From assembly GCF_050859025.1 (NCBI RefSeq), contig NZ_CP138200.1, forward strand, positions 1,178,001 through 1,242,000: a stretch of 64,000 nucleotides of DNA. Reading direction: 5' to 3'. The notes under the pieces were generated by a model that had not been told where the DNA came from, ran no database searches, and worked only from the letters and a program-made list of their open reading frames with translations. The position numbers were made by a program, and so were the translations under genes. This document shows, piece by piece, positions 43,946 through 53,661 of this stretch. This DNA comes from Wukongibacter sp050859025. GTDB lineage: Bacteria; Bacillota; Clostridia; Peptostreptococcales; Caminicellaceae. The number at the start of each line of letters is the position of its first letter. The first letter of the stretch is position 1.

Positions 43946-45367
43946 ATGGATTTAGAGGTAAACAAAGAAGCTAAAGCATATGTAGAATCCCTTATTGAAA
44001 GAGCTAGAAAGGCTCAGGAAACTATTGAAGATTATACTCAGGAGCAGGTTGATAGGCTAGTAGCTACGGTTGTATGGAATATAGTTAAGGATGGACCGGC
44101 ACAGGAAATTTCTAAGCTGGCCGTAGAAGAATCTCGTATGGGAAACTTTGAAGGAAAATATAACAAGCTTATGGCTAAGGCAAAGGGTGCCATGAGGGAC
44201 ATGAAGGGAAAAAAATCCGTTGGAGTTATAGAAGTAGACGAAGAAAAGCAAATCATGAAGATAGCAAAGCCCGTTGGAGTTATAGGTGGACTTGTTCCTT
44301 GCACCAACCCAGAAGCAACACCTACAGTAAAGGTTGCCCATGCCCTAAAGGGAAGAAATGCAATCATATTATCTCCTCATCCACGAACTAAGAGAACAAA
44401 TACATTTATAGTAAATATAATAAGGGATACGCTAAAGAAGCTTGGAGTACCAGAAGATTTAGTAATAGGTATAGAAGAACCAACAATGGATATAAGTAAT
44501 GAAGTTATGAGACAATGTGACATGGTATTAGCAACAGGAGGAGCGGGACTAGTAAAGGCTGCATATACATCTGGAACACCAGCCTATGGTGTTGGTGCAG
44601 GTAATGCAGTAATAGTTGTAGATGAAACAGCAGATCTAAAGGATGCAGCCCACAAAATAATGCTAAGTAAGACCTTTGACTTTGCAACAAGCTGCTCGGC
44701 TGAAAACTCACTAATAATCCAAGAGAGTATTTATGATGAGCTAATTGAAGAATTAGAGTCAGAGGGAGGTTATCTGGCAAATGCAAAAGAAAAGGATAAG
44801 CTTCAAAAAGCCATATGGGTAGATGGTCATCTAAATCCTAAAATAATAGCACAGCCAGCAGCAGCTATAGCAGAAATAGCAGGAATTGATATTCCAGAAG
44901 ATAGAACATTTATGATGGTTGAAGAAACAGGAGTGGGAGCAGACCATCCATTCTCAGGAGAAAAGCTATCTGTAGTAGTAGCCCTTTACAAATATGAAAA
45001 GTTTGAAGACGCAGTAAACAAGGTAAACGAAATAACAAGATATCAGGGAATGGGACATTCATGTGGAATACATTCCTTTAACGAAGATCATATAATGGAG
45101 CTTGCCCTAAAAACAAAGGTTAGCCGTATGAACATCAATCAAGGTCAGGCCCTTGCAAATACAGGAAACTGGTTTAATGGGATGCCATTTACAACAAGCC
45201 TTGGCTGTGGATCTTGGGGTGGAAACACAGTATCAGAAAACATAACCTGGAAGCATTTAATTAACACAACATGGGTATCAAAACACTTTGAACCAGTAGT
45301 ACCTACAGATGAAGAGTTATTTGGTGATGTAATGCTAGAGGATCTTGCTGAAAGCGTAGTAGAATAA
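43946..45367 (+). CDS. CoA-acylating aldehyde dehydrogenase (malonate-semialdehyde type?)
   Basis: 473 residues of the short, CoA-dependent aldehyde dehydrogenase class (EutE/SauS-like): VPCTNPEATP, ATGGAGLVKAAY, GVGAGNAVIVVDE and the catalytic Cys250 in TSCSAEN. It oxidises an aldehyde to its acyl-CoA with NAD(P)+. A paralog closes the iol operon (54800), where the aldehyde must be malonate semialdehyde, so the same or a similar substrate is inferred here. Sulfoacetaldehyde is an alternative. Perfect AAAGGAGG ribosome site. Confidence 0.88.
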   Translation: MDLEVNKEAKAYVESLIERARKAQETIEDYTQEQVDRLVATVVWNIVKDGPAQEISKLAVEESRMGNFEGKYNKLMAKAKGAMRDMKGKKSVGVIEVDEEKQIMKIAKPVGVIGGLVPCTNPEATPTVKVAHALKGRNAIILSPHPRTKRTNTFIVNIIRDTLKKLGVPEDLVIGIEEPTMDISNEVMRQCDMVLATGGAGLVKAAYTSGTPAYGVGAGNAVIVVDETADLKDAAHKIMLSKTFDFATSCSAENSLIIQESIYDELIEELESEGGYLANAKEKDKLQKAIWVDGHLNPKIIAQPAAAIAEIAGIDIPEDRTFMMVEETGVGADHPFSGEKLSVVVALYKYEKFEDAVNKVNEITRYQGMGHSCGIHSFNEDHIMELALKTKVSRMNINQGQALANTGNWFNGMPFTTSLGCGSWGGNTVSENITWKHLINTTWVSKHFEPVVPTDEELFGDVMLEDLAESVVE

Positions 45368-45395
45368 ATATTGATAAGAGATGGGGGGAAGAGCA

Positions 45396-46739
45396 ATGAC
45401 AATAGAAGCAGTAGATTACGGACAAAAAATTAAAGAAGACAGTTTGAAATATAACCTGCATTCATGGAGCGTACAGGGTGAACTAAACCCTAAGGTAATA
45501 ACTAGAGCGAAGGGAATATACTTTTGGGATGTAGATGGAAAAAGATATAGTGATATGTCGTCTCAGCTTGTAAATGTAAATATTGGTCATGGAAATCAAA
45601 AGGTAATAGATGCCATAAAAGAGCAGGCAGAAAAGCTTCCTTTCATAGGTCCTGCCTTTGCAGTAGATGTAAAATCTGAAGCGGCAAGAAAAATCATTGA
45701 AGTAGCACCAGAGAATATGAAAAAGGTATTTTTTACAAACGGAGGGGCGGAAGCAAATGAAAATGCCATAAAGGTTGCTCGTATGGTTACAGGAAAATAC
45801 AAAATATTTTCAGCCTACAGATCATATCATGGAGCAACCTATGGAGCAGCAAACCTAACAGGAGAAAACAGAAGATTTCCTAGTGAGCCAGGTATTCCAG
45901 GCTTTGTAAAGTTCGTTGGACCCTATACCTATAGGGCGCCAGTAGAATTTAAGGACGAAGAGGAAGCTACAAAATACTATCTTACCCTTTTAAGAGAGCA
46001 AATAGAATTTGAAGGGCCTGACAAGATAGCAGCAATATTTCAGGAAACAGTAGTAGGAAGTAATGGAATACTAATACCTCCTAAGGGCTGGATGAAGGGA
46101 GTAAGAGAGCTTTGTGATGAGTATGGAATAATGATGGTTTGCGATGAAGTAATGGCAGGATGGGGAAGAACAGGAAAATGGTTTGCAATAGATAACTGGA
46201 ATGTAAAGCCAGATATCATATCCTTTGCAAAGGGAGTAACCTGTGGATATGTACCTCTTGGAGGAATAATTGTGAGCAAGGAAATAGCCGAGTATTTTGA
46301 CGAAAATAAGCTTTGGTGTGGATTAACCTATAGCGGTCATCCTATGGGGTGTGCAGCCGCATGTGCAACTATAGATGTTTATAAAGAAGAAAGCCTAATA
46401 GAAAATTCACAGAAAATGGGTAAGGTATTGGGCGAACTTCTTGAAGGAATAAAGGAAAAGCATCCATGTGTTGGGGATGTTAGATATATAGGGTTATTTA
46501 GCGCCATAGAGCTTGTAAAAGATAAGGAAAGCAAAGAACCACTAGTACCGTATGGGAGAGATCCTGAGGGCACAATGAAGAAAATACTTTCAATATTAAA
46601 GAGTGAAGGTTTTTGGAATTACAGCCATGATAATGTATTGATAGTAGCACCACCATTAACAATCAAAGCAGATGAGCTTAAAGAAGCAATGGGTATAATG
46701 GATAAGGTTCTAGACTTTGTTGATGAAATGATTAAATAA
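45396..46739 (+). CDS. Class III omega-aminotransferase (beta-alanine or taurine type)
   Basis: 447-residue PLP enzyme: FFTNGGAEANENAIK, YHGATYGAANLTG, VCDEVMAGWGRTGK and the Schiff-base Lys279 in SFAKG. N-terminal HSWSVQGELNP resembles taurine:pyruvate aminotransferases of anaerobes. With the acylating dehydrogenase 28 bases upstream it converts an omega-amino acid to an aldehyde that is then linked to CoA; beta-alanine to malonate semialdehyde fits best with the rest of the window. The ATG at 45396 follows GGGGGG; the ATG at 45381 is before that site. Confidence 0.9.
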   Translation: MTIEAVDYGQKIKEDSLKYNLHSWSVQGELNPKVITRAKGIYFWDVDGKRYSDMSSQLVNVNIGHGNQKVIDAIKEQAEKLPFIGPAFAVDVKSEAARKIIEVAPENMKKVFFTNGGAEANENAIKVARMVTGKYKIFSAYRSYHGATYGAANLTGENRRFPSEPGIPGFVKFVGPYTYRAPVEFKDEEEATKYYLTLLREQIEFEGPDKIAAIFQETVVGSNGILIPPKGWMKGVRELCDEYGIMMVCDEVMAGWGRTGKWFAIDNWNVKPDIISFAKGVTCGYVPLGGIIVSKEIAEYFDENKLWCGLTYSGHPMGCAAACATIDVYKEESLIENSQKMGKVLGELLEGIKEKHPCVGDVRYIGLFSAIELVKDKESKEPLVPYGRDPEGTMKKILSILKSEGFWNYSHDNVLIVAPPLTIKADELKEAMGIMDKVLDFVDEMIK

Positions 46740-46772
46740 TAGTTCTGAAAAACTGAATAAACTGTAAAATAA

Positions 46773-46799
46773 AACGGCTCACATATTATGTGAGCCGTT
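46773..46799. terminator. Terminator hairpin beside element M copy 2
   Basis: AACGGCTCACA/TGTGAGCCGTT around TATTA. The downstream T-run is replaced by the end of element M; T-rich sequence remains only on the other side. Confidence 0.8.
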
Positions 46800-46930
46800 A
46801 GACTGCTGATAAACCCGAATTTCTTTATTGTTGATGGGGCAAGAACTCTTACGTATGTCTATATAGACTGCGGTATCTTGCTTCTAGCACGCCTCGAACT
46901 TCAGATTTCTCAGCAGTCTATAATCTTGTT
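46800..46930 (-). mobile_element. MITE-like element M, copy 2 (inverted)
   Basis: The 120-bp body (46800-46919) has the same inverted ends AGACTGCTGA/TCAGCAGTCT and the internal motifs CATACGTAAG (here TTACGTATG on the plus strand) and GTTCGAGGCGTGCT. AACAAGATTA of the left arm follows. The right end touches the terminator hairpin directly. Confidence 0.85.
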
Positions 46931-46990
46931 AAAAAATCTAAAGTTCAGGGGGTGTTAAAGCCAAGAAATTGCATCATACATAAGGTGAAT
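46931..46990 (+). mobile_element. Remnant of MITE-like element M
   Basis: Degenerate direct-orientation copy next to copy 2: AAATCTAAAGTTCAGGG, GTGTTAAAGCCAAG, then GCATCATACATAAGG align with AAATTTGAAGTTCGAGG, GTGCTGAAAGCAAG and GCGTATACAGACATACGTAAGG (spaces in alignment). Confidence 0.6.
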
Positions 46991-47011
46991 TACAATAAAG
47001 ATGTTCCTTTT

Positions 47012-47776
47012 CTATTTTGATTCTGAATACAGCAATTCAATATTATTTCTGTTACAGAAATCAATATATTTTGGAGATGGCATATTGTCGGTTATTAAAT
47101 AATCAATATCATTCAAATCACAATATCTCATAAATGCAGTTTTATCCAGCTTGGTATGATCGGCCATTACAATTATTTTTTCACTAATTTTAACAATGGA
47201 TTTTTTAATTTCTGCTTCTAAATAAGTTGTATTCGTTACTCCCTTTTCAATTGAAAGTCCTGTTGTAGCCATAAAGGATTTATCAATATTAAGACTCTTT
47301 AGGAAATTTATTGTAGCAATACCTGCAAAGGAATTGGTTGTCCTTTGTAAAATTCCTCCTGTAGAAATTACATTCAAATTAGGATAGGGAGAAGATTCAA
47401 CTATTACATTTAAACTGTTAGTTATAATTGTAATGTTCTGTTTATTTTTAATATGTGGTATTAAATGGATAGTAGTTGATCCAGAATCAATAAAAATAAT
47501 ATCTCCATCGTCTATTAATTCACTTGCTAAAAGACCTATTTTTGCTTTTTCCGATATATGTGTAATCTGCCTTTGTTGATATGGAACGGTTTCTTCCTGA
47601 TAATTTAGAGTAACTCCACCATAAACTTTTTTTATTACACCCTTTGCTTCAAGCTCTGATATATCCCTCCTAATTGTGTTTTTGGAAACATCAAAAACTG
47701 AACAGAGCGTATCTAATGTGGCGCTCTTATGTTCAATCAGGTATTGCTCAATTTTTTTTATTCTTTCAATTTTCAA
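47012..47776 (-). CDS. iolR: DeoR-family repressor of inositol genes
   Basis: 254 residues: N-terminal DeoR helix-turn-helix (DVSKNTIRRDISELEAKG, about 29-46) and a C-terminal sugar-phosphate-sensing domain (FIDSGSTT, MATTGLS, MADHTKLDK). It is divergent from iolC, with operator-like repeats between them and again before the importer. DeoR-type IolR responds to a phosphorylated inositol intermediate in Bacillus. Start TTG at 47776 with GGAGG upstream. Confidence 0.88.
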   Translation of the reverse strand: MKIERIKKIEQYLIEHKSATLDTLCSVFDVSKNTIRRDISELEAKGVIKKVYGGVTLNYQEETVPYQQRQITHISEKAKIGLLASELIDDGDIIFIDSGSTTIHLIPHIKNKQNITIITNSLNVIVESSPYPNLNVISTGGILQRTTNSFAGIATINFLKSLNIDKSFMATTGLSIEKGVTNTTYLEAEIKKSIVKISEKIIVMADHTKLDKTAFMRYCDLNDIDYLITDNMPSPKYIDFCNRNNIELLYSESK

Positions 47777-47902
47777 TGGTATATACCTCCATCTTTCATA
47801 TCCCTTAGCTTCTATATAATAAATTAGTATAGGCTCTAAAAAATTTTTTCTAATAATATTATAAAAAAATATATTGAATAGTGCAAGCTAAAATGATAAA
47901 AT

Positions 47903-47935
47903 ATAACCAAAAGATAACCAAAATTTGATCAACAA
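47903..47935. promoter_or_regulatory. Putative IolR operator between iolR and iolC
   Basis: ATAACCAAAA at 47903 and 47914, 11 bases apart, with a weaker third register at 47925. Same motif and spacing as 24031-24074. Confidence 0.7.
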
Positions 47936-48065
47936 ATCACAATGAATAAATAATTTATTGTATTCTACCAACTTATAATTATATATTATAAACAATAATT
48001 TGTTAAGTTAATATTAAGTTTTTATCATATTATTACTAACTAATAAATAGAAAAGAGGTATGACT

Positions 48066-49091
48066 ATGAGTTCAAAACTAATTAAATTTCCAGTGGATAG
48101 AGCAATTGATATTATTCCAATGGGAAGAATCGGTGTGGATCTAAACGCCAATGAGATTAACAGGCCGATGGAAGAAACAGAAACATTTACCAAATACGTT
48201 GGTGGGTCTCCAGCAAATATTGCAATCGGAATGGCAAGACTAGGTAAAAAAGTTGGTTTTATCGGTAGGGTAGCTGATGATCAATTTGGAAGATTTGTAG
48301 TTAACTATTTTGATAATGAAACTATCGATACAACAAACATTACTATTGATAAAGATGGGGCGAAGATGGGGCTTGCCTTCACAGAAATAAAGAGCCCAAC
48401 GGAAAGTAGTATATTGATGTATCGTGAAGGCGTTGCGGATTTAAAAATTAATCCAGTCGACGTAAGCGAAGAGTATATTAAAAGCTCTAAGTCTCTATTG
48501 ATTTCTGGAACTGCTCTTTCACAAAGCCCATCTAGGGAAGCTTGTTTTGTGGCTATGGAATACGCTGTAAAGCATGGTACTGTCGTTATATTTGATATAG
48601 ATTATAGACCTTACTCATGGAATTCTATGGAAGAGGTAGCGGTATATTATTCAATGGCAGCAAAGATGAGTGACATTATTATAGGTTCAAGAGAAGAATT
48701 TGATTTAATGGAGGCTTTGGTAGATCCTAAGAATACTAGTGACCAAGTTACTGCTGACAGATGGTTTGAATGCAAGGCTAAGGTTGTTGTAATTAAGCAT
48801 GGTAAAGAGGGTTCAATTGCATATACAAATGATGGAGAAGCATATAAAGTTAGTCCATTCCCGGTAAAACTATTGAAGTCCTTCGGAGGTGGAGATGCTT
48901 ATGCTTCAGCATTCCTTTACGGTCTAATGGAAGGCTGGGATATAGATAGAAGTTTGGAATTTGGTAGTGCTTCAGCCGCAATGTTAGTGGCAAGCCACAG
49001 TTGTTCGGATGCAATGCCAGGATCAAAGGCAGTACAGGAATTTATAGATAAGGCTAAGGCTGAACATGGGGATATGGTAAAAAAACTATAA
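48066..49091 (+). CDS. iolC: 5-dehydro-2-deoxygluconokinase
   Basis: 341-residue PfkB-family kinase: N-terminal VGGSPANIAIGMARLG, C-terminal GGGDAYASAFLYGL with the catalytic Asp. IolC phosphorylates 5-dehydro-2-deoxygluconate for aldol cleavage. First gene of the iol operon; the ATG at 48066 lies 7 bases after AGAGG. Confidence 0.93.
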   Translation: MSSKLIKFPVDRAIDIIPMGRIGVDLNANEINRPMEETETFTKYVGGSPANIAIGMARLGKKVGFIGRVADDQFGRFVVNYFDNETIDTTNITIDKDGAKMGLAFTEIKSPTESSILMYREGVADLKINPVDVSEEYIKSSKSLLISGTALSQSPSREACFVAMEYAVKHGTVVIFDIDYRPYSWNSMEEVAVYYSMAAKMSDIIIGSREEFDLMEALVDPKNTSDQVTADRWFECKAKVVVIKHGKEGSIAYTNDGEAYKVSPFPVKLLKSFGGGDAYASAFLYGLMEGWDIDRSLEFGSASAAMLVASHSCSDAMPGSKAVQEFIDKAKAEHGDMVKKL

Positions 49092-49109
49092 CCGGAAAGG
49101 ATAATTACT

Positions 49110-49949
49110 ATGTTAGTTACTTTAAAAGAAATATTAAATGAGGCATCAAATAACGAATATGCAGTAGCAGGCTTTAATGTATTTGGTTACGAGGATGCTG
49201 CTATGGTTACAGAAGCCGCAGAGGAACTAAATATACCAGTTATACTGATGACTAATAGAGATGCAATAATTCATATGCCAATTCAGATATTGGGGAATAT
49301 CCTTACTGATCTTGCTAGAGATGCTAAAGTTCCAGTATGTGTTCACCTAGATCATGGAAAATCAGTTGAAGAGGTTGTATCTGCAATTAAAGCAGGCTTC
49401 AGTTCAGTCATGTATGATGGTTCGCAGCTACCATTAGAAGAAAATATAAAAACAACTAAGGAAATTGCAGAAATCGCCCATCACTTTGGAGTTTCAATTG
49501 AAGGCGAAATTGGTTCAGTAGGATATAGTGACCCGTCAATCAAGGCTAAAGCGATGTATACTGTACCTGAAGAGGCAAAACGATTTGTAGAAGAAACTGG
49601 TATAGATGCAGTTGCAGTTGCAATAGGGACATTACACAGAATGCAAGCACAAGAAGCAAATATTCAATATGATAGATTGGCAGAGATTGAAAAGATAGTT
49701 AATGTTCCACTGGTTATTCATGGATCAACAGGTGTAAAGGATGAGGATTTAAGTAAGTTAGCAAAAAGCAAGGTAGGAAAGGTTAATATCGGTACGGCCC
49801 TAAGAATGGCCTTTGGTAATACGCTAAGGGATGAGATGAATAACAAACCGCAGGAATTTGACAGAATAAAGTTTTTTAAAAGGCCAATGATAGAGGTTAA
49901 GAATGTTGCTAAGGAAAAAATGGTAATCCTAGGAGCAGAAAGAAGATAA
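49110..49949 (+). CDS. iolJ: Class II 6-phospho-5-dehydro-2-deoxygluconate aldolase
   Basis: 279-residue zinc aldolase (FbaA/GatY/IolJ family): AGFNVFGYED, zinc His in HLDHGKS, IGTLHRM and VIHGSTG, and the phosphate-binding NIGTALR. In this operon it yields dihydroxyacetone phosphate and malonate semialdehyde. By sequence alone it could be another class II aldolase; context decides. Confidence 0.88.
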   Translation: MLVTLKEILNEASNNEYAVAGFNVFGYEDAAMVTEAAEELNIPVILMTNRDAIIHMPIQILGNILTDLARDAKVPVCVHLDHGKSVEEVVSAIKAGFSSVMYDGSQLPLEENIKTTKEIAEIAHHFGVSIEGEIGSVGYSDPSIKAKAMYTVPEEAKRFVEETGIDAVAVAIGTLHRMQAQEANIQYDRLAEIEKIVNVPLVIHGSTGVKDEDLSKLAKSKVGKVNIGTALRMAFGNTLRDEMNNKPQEFDRIKFFKRPMIEVKNVAKEKMVILGAERR

Positions 49950-49968
49950 AATTTTGGGAGGATAAAAT

Positions 49969-50757
49969 ATGTTTAGCAGATTTGGCGATTTAAGCTATGG
50001 CTATAATAGTATGGCTGAGATGGATGGAAAACACAGTGATATGCTTATGGATGTAGGGGTATATAAGCTTAAGAAAGATGACATTGAAGTTTGTGAGGAC
50101 TGCCATAAAGAAAGCGCTTTCCTTTTATTAGATGGAACCATAGTTTTAGAGTGGGAAGGTAATATGCAAGAAATCACTAGGAATTCAATATTTGATGAAG
50201 ATCCTTGGTGCTTACATGTACCAAAGGAAATAGAAGTTAAAATTACTGCTGTTTCTGAAGCAGAGGTGCTTTTAGAAAAGACTACGAATGAAAAGATATT
50301 TGACTCTAAGTTATATGCTCCAGAGGATTGCAGGAGTGATATTTTTGGAAATGGGGTACTAGGGGATACTTCAAGAAGAGTTGTGCGTACAGTATTTGAC
50401 TATTCAAATGCACCATATTCTAACCTAGTAATTGGAGAAGTTATAAATTATCCTGGAAAGTGGTCTAGCTATATACCACATCATCATCCTCAACCAGAGA
50501 TATACTATTATAGATTTGATAAGACTCAGGGCTTTGGATGCTCAATAATTGGTGATGAAGTATTTAAGATTAGCCATAACAGTATTGCTGCAATTCCAGG
50601 TGGATTAGTTCATCCTCAAGCTACTGCACCAGGTTATGCAATGTATTATTGCTGGATGATAAGACATCTAGATAACAACCCTTGGACAGATAGAATCGAT
50701 GAAGAGGAACATAAGTGGCTTTTAGATCCAAATGCAAAAATTTGGCCTAACAAATAA
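49969..50757 (+). CDS. iolB: 5-deoxyglucuronate isomerase
   Basis: 262 residues, bicupin fold of the IolB family with the metal-binding PHHHPQPEIYYYRF (about 165-178). It isomerises 5-deoxyglucuronate, the hydrolysis product of IolD, to the IolC substrate. GGGAGG ribosome site. Confidence 0.93.
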   Translation: MFSRFGDLSYGYNSMAEMDGKHSDMLMDVGVYKLKKDDIEVCEDCHKESAFLLLDGTIVLEWEGNMQEITRNSIFDEDPWCLHVPKEIEVKITAVSEAEVLLEKTTNEKIFDSKLYAPEDCRSDIFGNGVLGDTSRRVVRTVFDYSNAPYSNLVIGEVINYPGKWSSYIPHHHPQPEIYYYRFDKTQGFGCSIIGDEVFKISHNSIAAIPGGLVHPQATAPGYAMYYCWMIRHLDNNPWTDRIDEEEHKWLLDPNAKIWPNK

Positions 50758-50778
50758 TTAATATTGGAGGTGCTTTGC

Positions 50779-52713
50779 TTGAATACAATTAGATTGACTG
50801 TTGCTCAAGCACTAGTTAAATTCCTAAACAATCAATATGTAGAATTTGATGGTAAGGAACAAAAATTTGTAAAGGGTATTTTCACAATCTTTGGTCATGG
50901 AAACGTTGTAGGTCTTGGACAGGCATTACATCAAGATGCAGGGGATCTTGTGGTACATCAAGGTAGAAATGAACAAGGAATGGCCCATGCCGCAGTAGCC
51001 TATGCAAAACAGAAGCATAGAAAACAGATTTATGCATGTACATCTTCTGTTGGACCGGGGGCTGCCAATATGGTAACTGCCGCAGCAACGGCAACGGCAA
51101 ACAATATTCCGGTACTATTATTACCAGGGGATACCTTTGCAACTAGGCAACCAGATCCGGTACTACAACAGGTTGAGCAACCCCATGATTTATCAATCAG
51201 TACAAATGATGCTTTTAGAGCAGTTAGTAAGTATTGGGATAGAGTTAGCAGACCAGAGCAATTAATGACTGCTATGATTAATGCAATGAGAGTATTAACA
51301 AGTGCGGCAGATACTGGAGCGGTTACAATTGCTCTTCCTCAGGATGTACAGGCAGAAGCATATGACTATCCTGAATACTTCTTTAAAAAGCGTATTCATA
51401 GAATCGAAAGAAGACCAGCGGCAGAGAGCTCTATAAAAGATGCTGTAGAGCTTATTAAGAGAAAGAAGAAGCCTATTTTAGTTTGTGGTGGAGGGGTTAG
51501 GTATTCAGAAGCTGCTCAGTCACTGAGTGACTTTGCTGAAAGCTTTAACATACCATTTGGAGAAACTCAAGCAGGAAAAAGTGCAATTGAATGGATGCAT
51601 CCGTTAAACCTAGGGGGAATAGGAGTTACTGGAAACCTAGCGGCTAATCTAATAGCCAAAGAAACGGATTTAGTTATTGGTGTAGGAACGAGATTTACTG
51701 ACTTCACTACAGCATCAAAAAGACTATTTTTAAATCCGAATGTTGAATTTTTAACAATCAACATCTCTGAATATCATGCAAATAAACTAGATGCTACTAA
51801 GGTTGTAGCCGATGCTAAGGCTGGTTTGGATGCTATAAGAGCTAAGCTTGAAAAAGAAGGCTATAAATCTAAATACATTAATGAAATTAGAGAAGCTAAG
51901 GATGCATGGCTAAAGGAACTAAACAGACTATTTAATGTTGAGTATAAAGAAGAGGGCTTTAAGCCAGAAGTGGCGGGACATATAGATGAGGTTTTACCAG
52001 AGTTCTATAAGGATACTGGATCATGCCTGACACAAACTAATGTGCTTGGAGAGCTTGACAAACTATTGGATGAAGATGCAATAGTTGTGGGAGCATCTGG
52101 AAGCTTGCCTGGAGATCTTCAAAGAGTATGGTGTCCTAAGAAGCCAAATACCTATCATATGGAATACGGATATTCATGTATGGGTTATGAGGTATCTGGG
52201 GCACTGGGAGTTAAATTGGCAGTTCCAGATAAAGAAGTCTATGCTATGGTTGGAGATGGTAGTTACTTAATGCTTCATTCTGAATTAGTAACTAGCATTC
52301 AGGAAAGAAAGAAGATTAATGTATTGCTATTTGACAATATGGCATTTGGTTGTATTAACAATCTTCAAATGTCACAGGGGATAGGAAGCTTTGGAACAGA
52401 GTTTAGATTCAGAGATGAAGAGACTGGAATGCTGTCTGGCGGACTTATACCTATAGATTTTGCTAAATCGGCAGCAGGATACGGAGTTAAGACCTACAAG
52501 GTTAAAACTATAGAGCAATTAAGAGAAGCAATTGAAGATTCTAAGAAGCAAAAGATTTCAACACTAATAGACATTAAGATTCTGCCTAAAACTATGACTG
52601 ACGGTTACGAGTCTTGGTGGCATGTTGGAGTACCTGAAGTATCTAAAAATGAAAAAGTACAAAGAGCACATAACGAAATGAAAGAAAATCTGAGCAAGGC
52701 TAGACAATACTAA
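50779..52713 (+). CDS. iolD: 3D-(3,5/4)-trihydroxycyclohexane-1,2-dione hydrolase
   Basis: 644-residue thiamine diphosphate enzyme that opens the inositol ring: FGHGNVVGLGQAL, HQGRNEQGMAHAA (catalytic Glu), ACTSSVGPGAANM and the ThDP/Mg site GDGSYLMLHSE...N. TTG start at 50779, 8 bases after GGAGG; the first in-frame TTG at 50764 is part of the ribosome site. Confidence 0.95.
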   Translation: MNTIRLTVAQALVKFLNNQYVEFDGKEQKFVKGIFTIFGHGNVVGLGQALHQDAGDLVVHQGRNEQGMAHAAVAYAKQKHRKQIYACTSSVGPGAANMVTAAATATANNIPVLLLPGDTFATRQPDPVLQQVEQPHDLSISTNDAFRAVSKYWDRVSRPEQLMTAMINAMRVLTSAADTGAVTIALPQDVQAEAYDYPEYFFKKRIHRIERRPAAESSIKDAVELIKRKKKPILVCGGGVRYSEAAQSLSDFAESFNIPFGETQAGKSAIEWMHPLNLGGIGVTGNLAANLIAKETDLVIGVGTRFTDFTTASKRLFLNPNVEFLTINISEYHANKLDATKVVADAKAGLDAIRAKLEKEGYKSKYINEIREAKDAWLKELNRLFNVEYKEEGFKPEVAGHIDEVLPEFYKDTGSCLTQTNVLGELDKLLDEDAIVVGASGSLPGDLQRVWCPKKPNTYHMEYGYSCMGYEVSGALGVKLAVPDKEVYAMVGDGSYLMLHSELVTSIQERKKINVLLFDNMAFGCINNLQMSQGIGSFGTEFRFRDEETGMLSGGLIPIDFAKSAAGYGVKTYKVKTIEQLREAIEDSKKQKISTLIDIKILPKTMTDGYESWWHVGVPEVSKNEKVQRAHNEMKENLSKARQY

Positions 52714-52730
52714 TCTAGGGGGAATTTGAA

Positions 52731-53633
52731 ATGAAAATGAATAAAGGCAAAGTTGAATTAGGAATTGCTCCAATAGCTTGGACAAATGATGATCTTCCAG
52801 AACTTGGTAAGGAAAATACCTTTGAACAATGTGTTAGTGAAATGGCTCTTGCTGGATTCACAGGAAGTGAAGTAGGAAACAAATATCCAAAGGATACTGA
52901 TGTACTTAAGAAAGCTTTAGAATTAAGAGGTGTACAAATCTGTAATGCGTGGTTCAGCTGTTTCTTTACAACTAAACCAGAGGAAGAAACAATTGAAGCC
53001 TTTATAAAGCACAGAGATTTCCTACATGAAATGGGTGCAAAGGTAATTGGCTGTTCAGAGCAAGGGCATAGCATCCAAGGACTAGATAAGCCAATATTTG
53101 ATGAAAAGCCAGTATTTACCGACGAAGAATGGGAAAGATTGGCTGAAGGTATGAACAAACTAGCTGAGCTTGCAGCAGAAAAAGGAATGAAGGTTTCTCT
53201 TCACCATCACATGGGAACAGGAATTCAAACTCCGCAGGAAGTTGATAGATTTATGGAAATGACAAATGACAATGTCTACCTATTATTTGATACGGGACAT
53301 ATGTATTTTTCAGAGGGAACTCAAGAAGCAGTAGATGCAATAATTGACAAGTATGTAGATAGAATAGTACATGTCCATCTAAAGGATGTAAGGGAAGATG
53401 TACTTGGCAAGCTTAAGGAAGAAAAATGGTCTTTCCTAAAGGGTGTAAACGAAGGAGTGTTTACTGTACCGGGAGATGGAGTTATCAGCTTTGACCATAC
53501 ATTTGATGTATTAGCTAAGTCTGACTACGAAGGATGGATGGTAGTTGAGGCAGAACAAGATCCTGCTAAGGCAAATCCATTAGAGTATGCAATAAAGGCA
53601 AGAAGATTCATTAACGAAAAAACTGGATTATAA
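52731..53633 (+). CDS. iolE: Inosose dehydratase
   Basis: 300-residue xylose-isomerase-like barrel of the IolE family: IAPIAWTNDDLPE at the start, SLHHHMGTGIQTP and LLFDTGHMYFSEG with metal ligands. It dehydrates 2-inosose to the IolD substrate. GGGGG ribosome site. Confidence 0.95.
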   Translation: MKMNKGKVELGIAPIAWTNDDLPELGKENTFEQCVSEMALAGFTGSEVGNKYPKDTDVLKKALELRGVQICNAWFSCFFTTKPEEETIEAFIKHRDFLHEMGAKVIGCSEQGHSIQGLDKPIFDEKPVFTDEEWERLAEGMNKLAELAAEKGMKVSLHHHMGTGIQTPQEVDRFMEMTNDNVYLLFDTGHMYFSEGTQEAVDAIIDKYVDRIVHVHLKDVREDVLGKLKEEKWSFLKGVNEGVFTVPGDGVISFDHTFDVLAKSDYEGWMVVEAEQDPAKANPLEYAIKARRFINEKTGL

Positions 53634-53661
53634 AAATAGAGCCGTTTAGGAGGTTTTGAAT

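Noticed and set aside
43946..46739. Taurine degradation (taurine:pyruvate aminotransferase plus sulfoacetaldehyde dehydrogenase)
   Set aside because: Sequence motifs allow it, and the sulfur genes are in the same window, but no sulfoacetaldehyde lyase, reductase or sulfite gene is present. The dehydrogenase paralog in the iol operon favours malonate semialdehyde. Kept only as an alternative.
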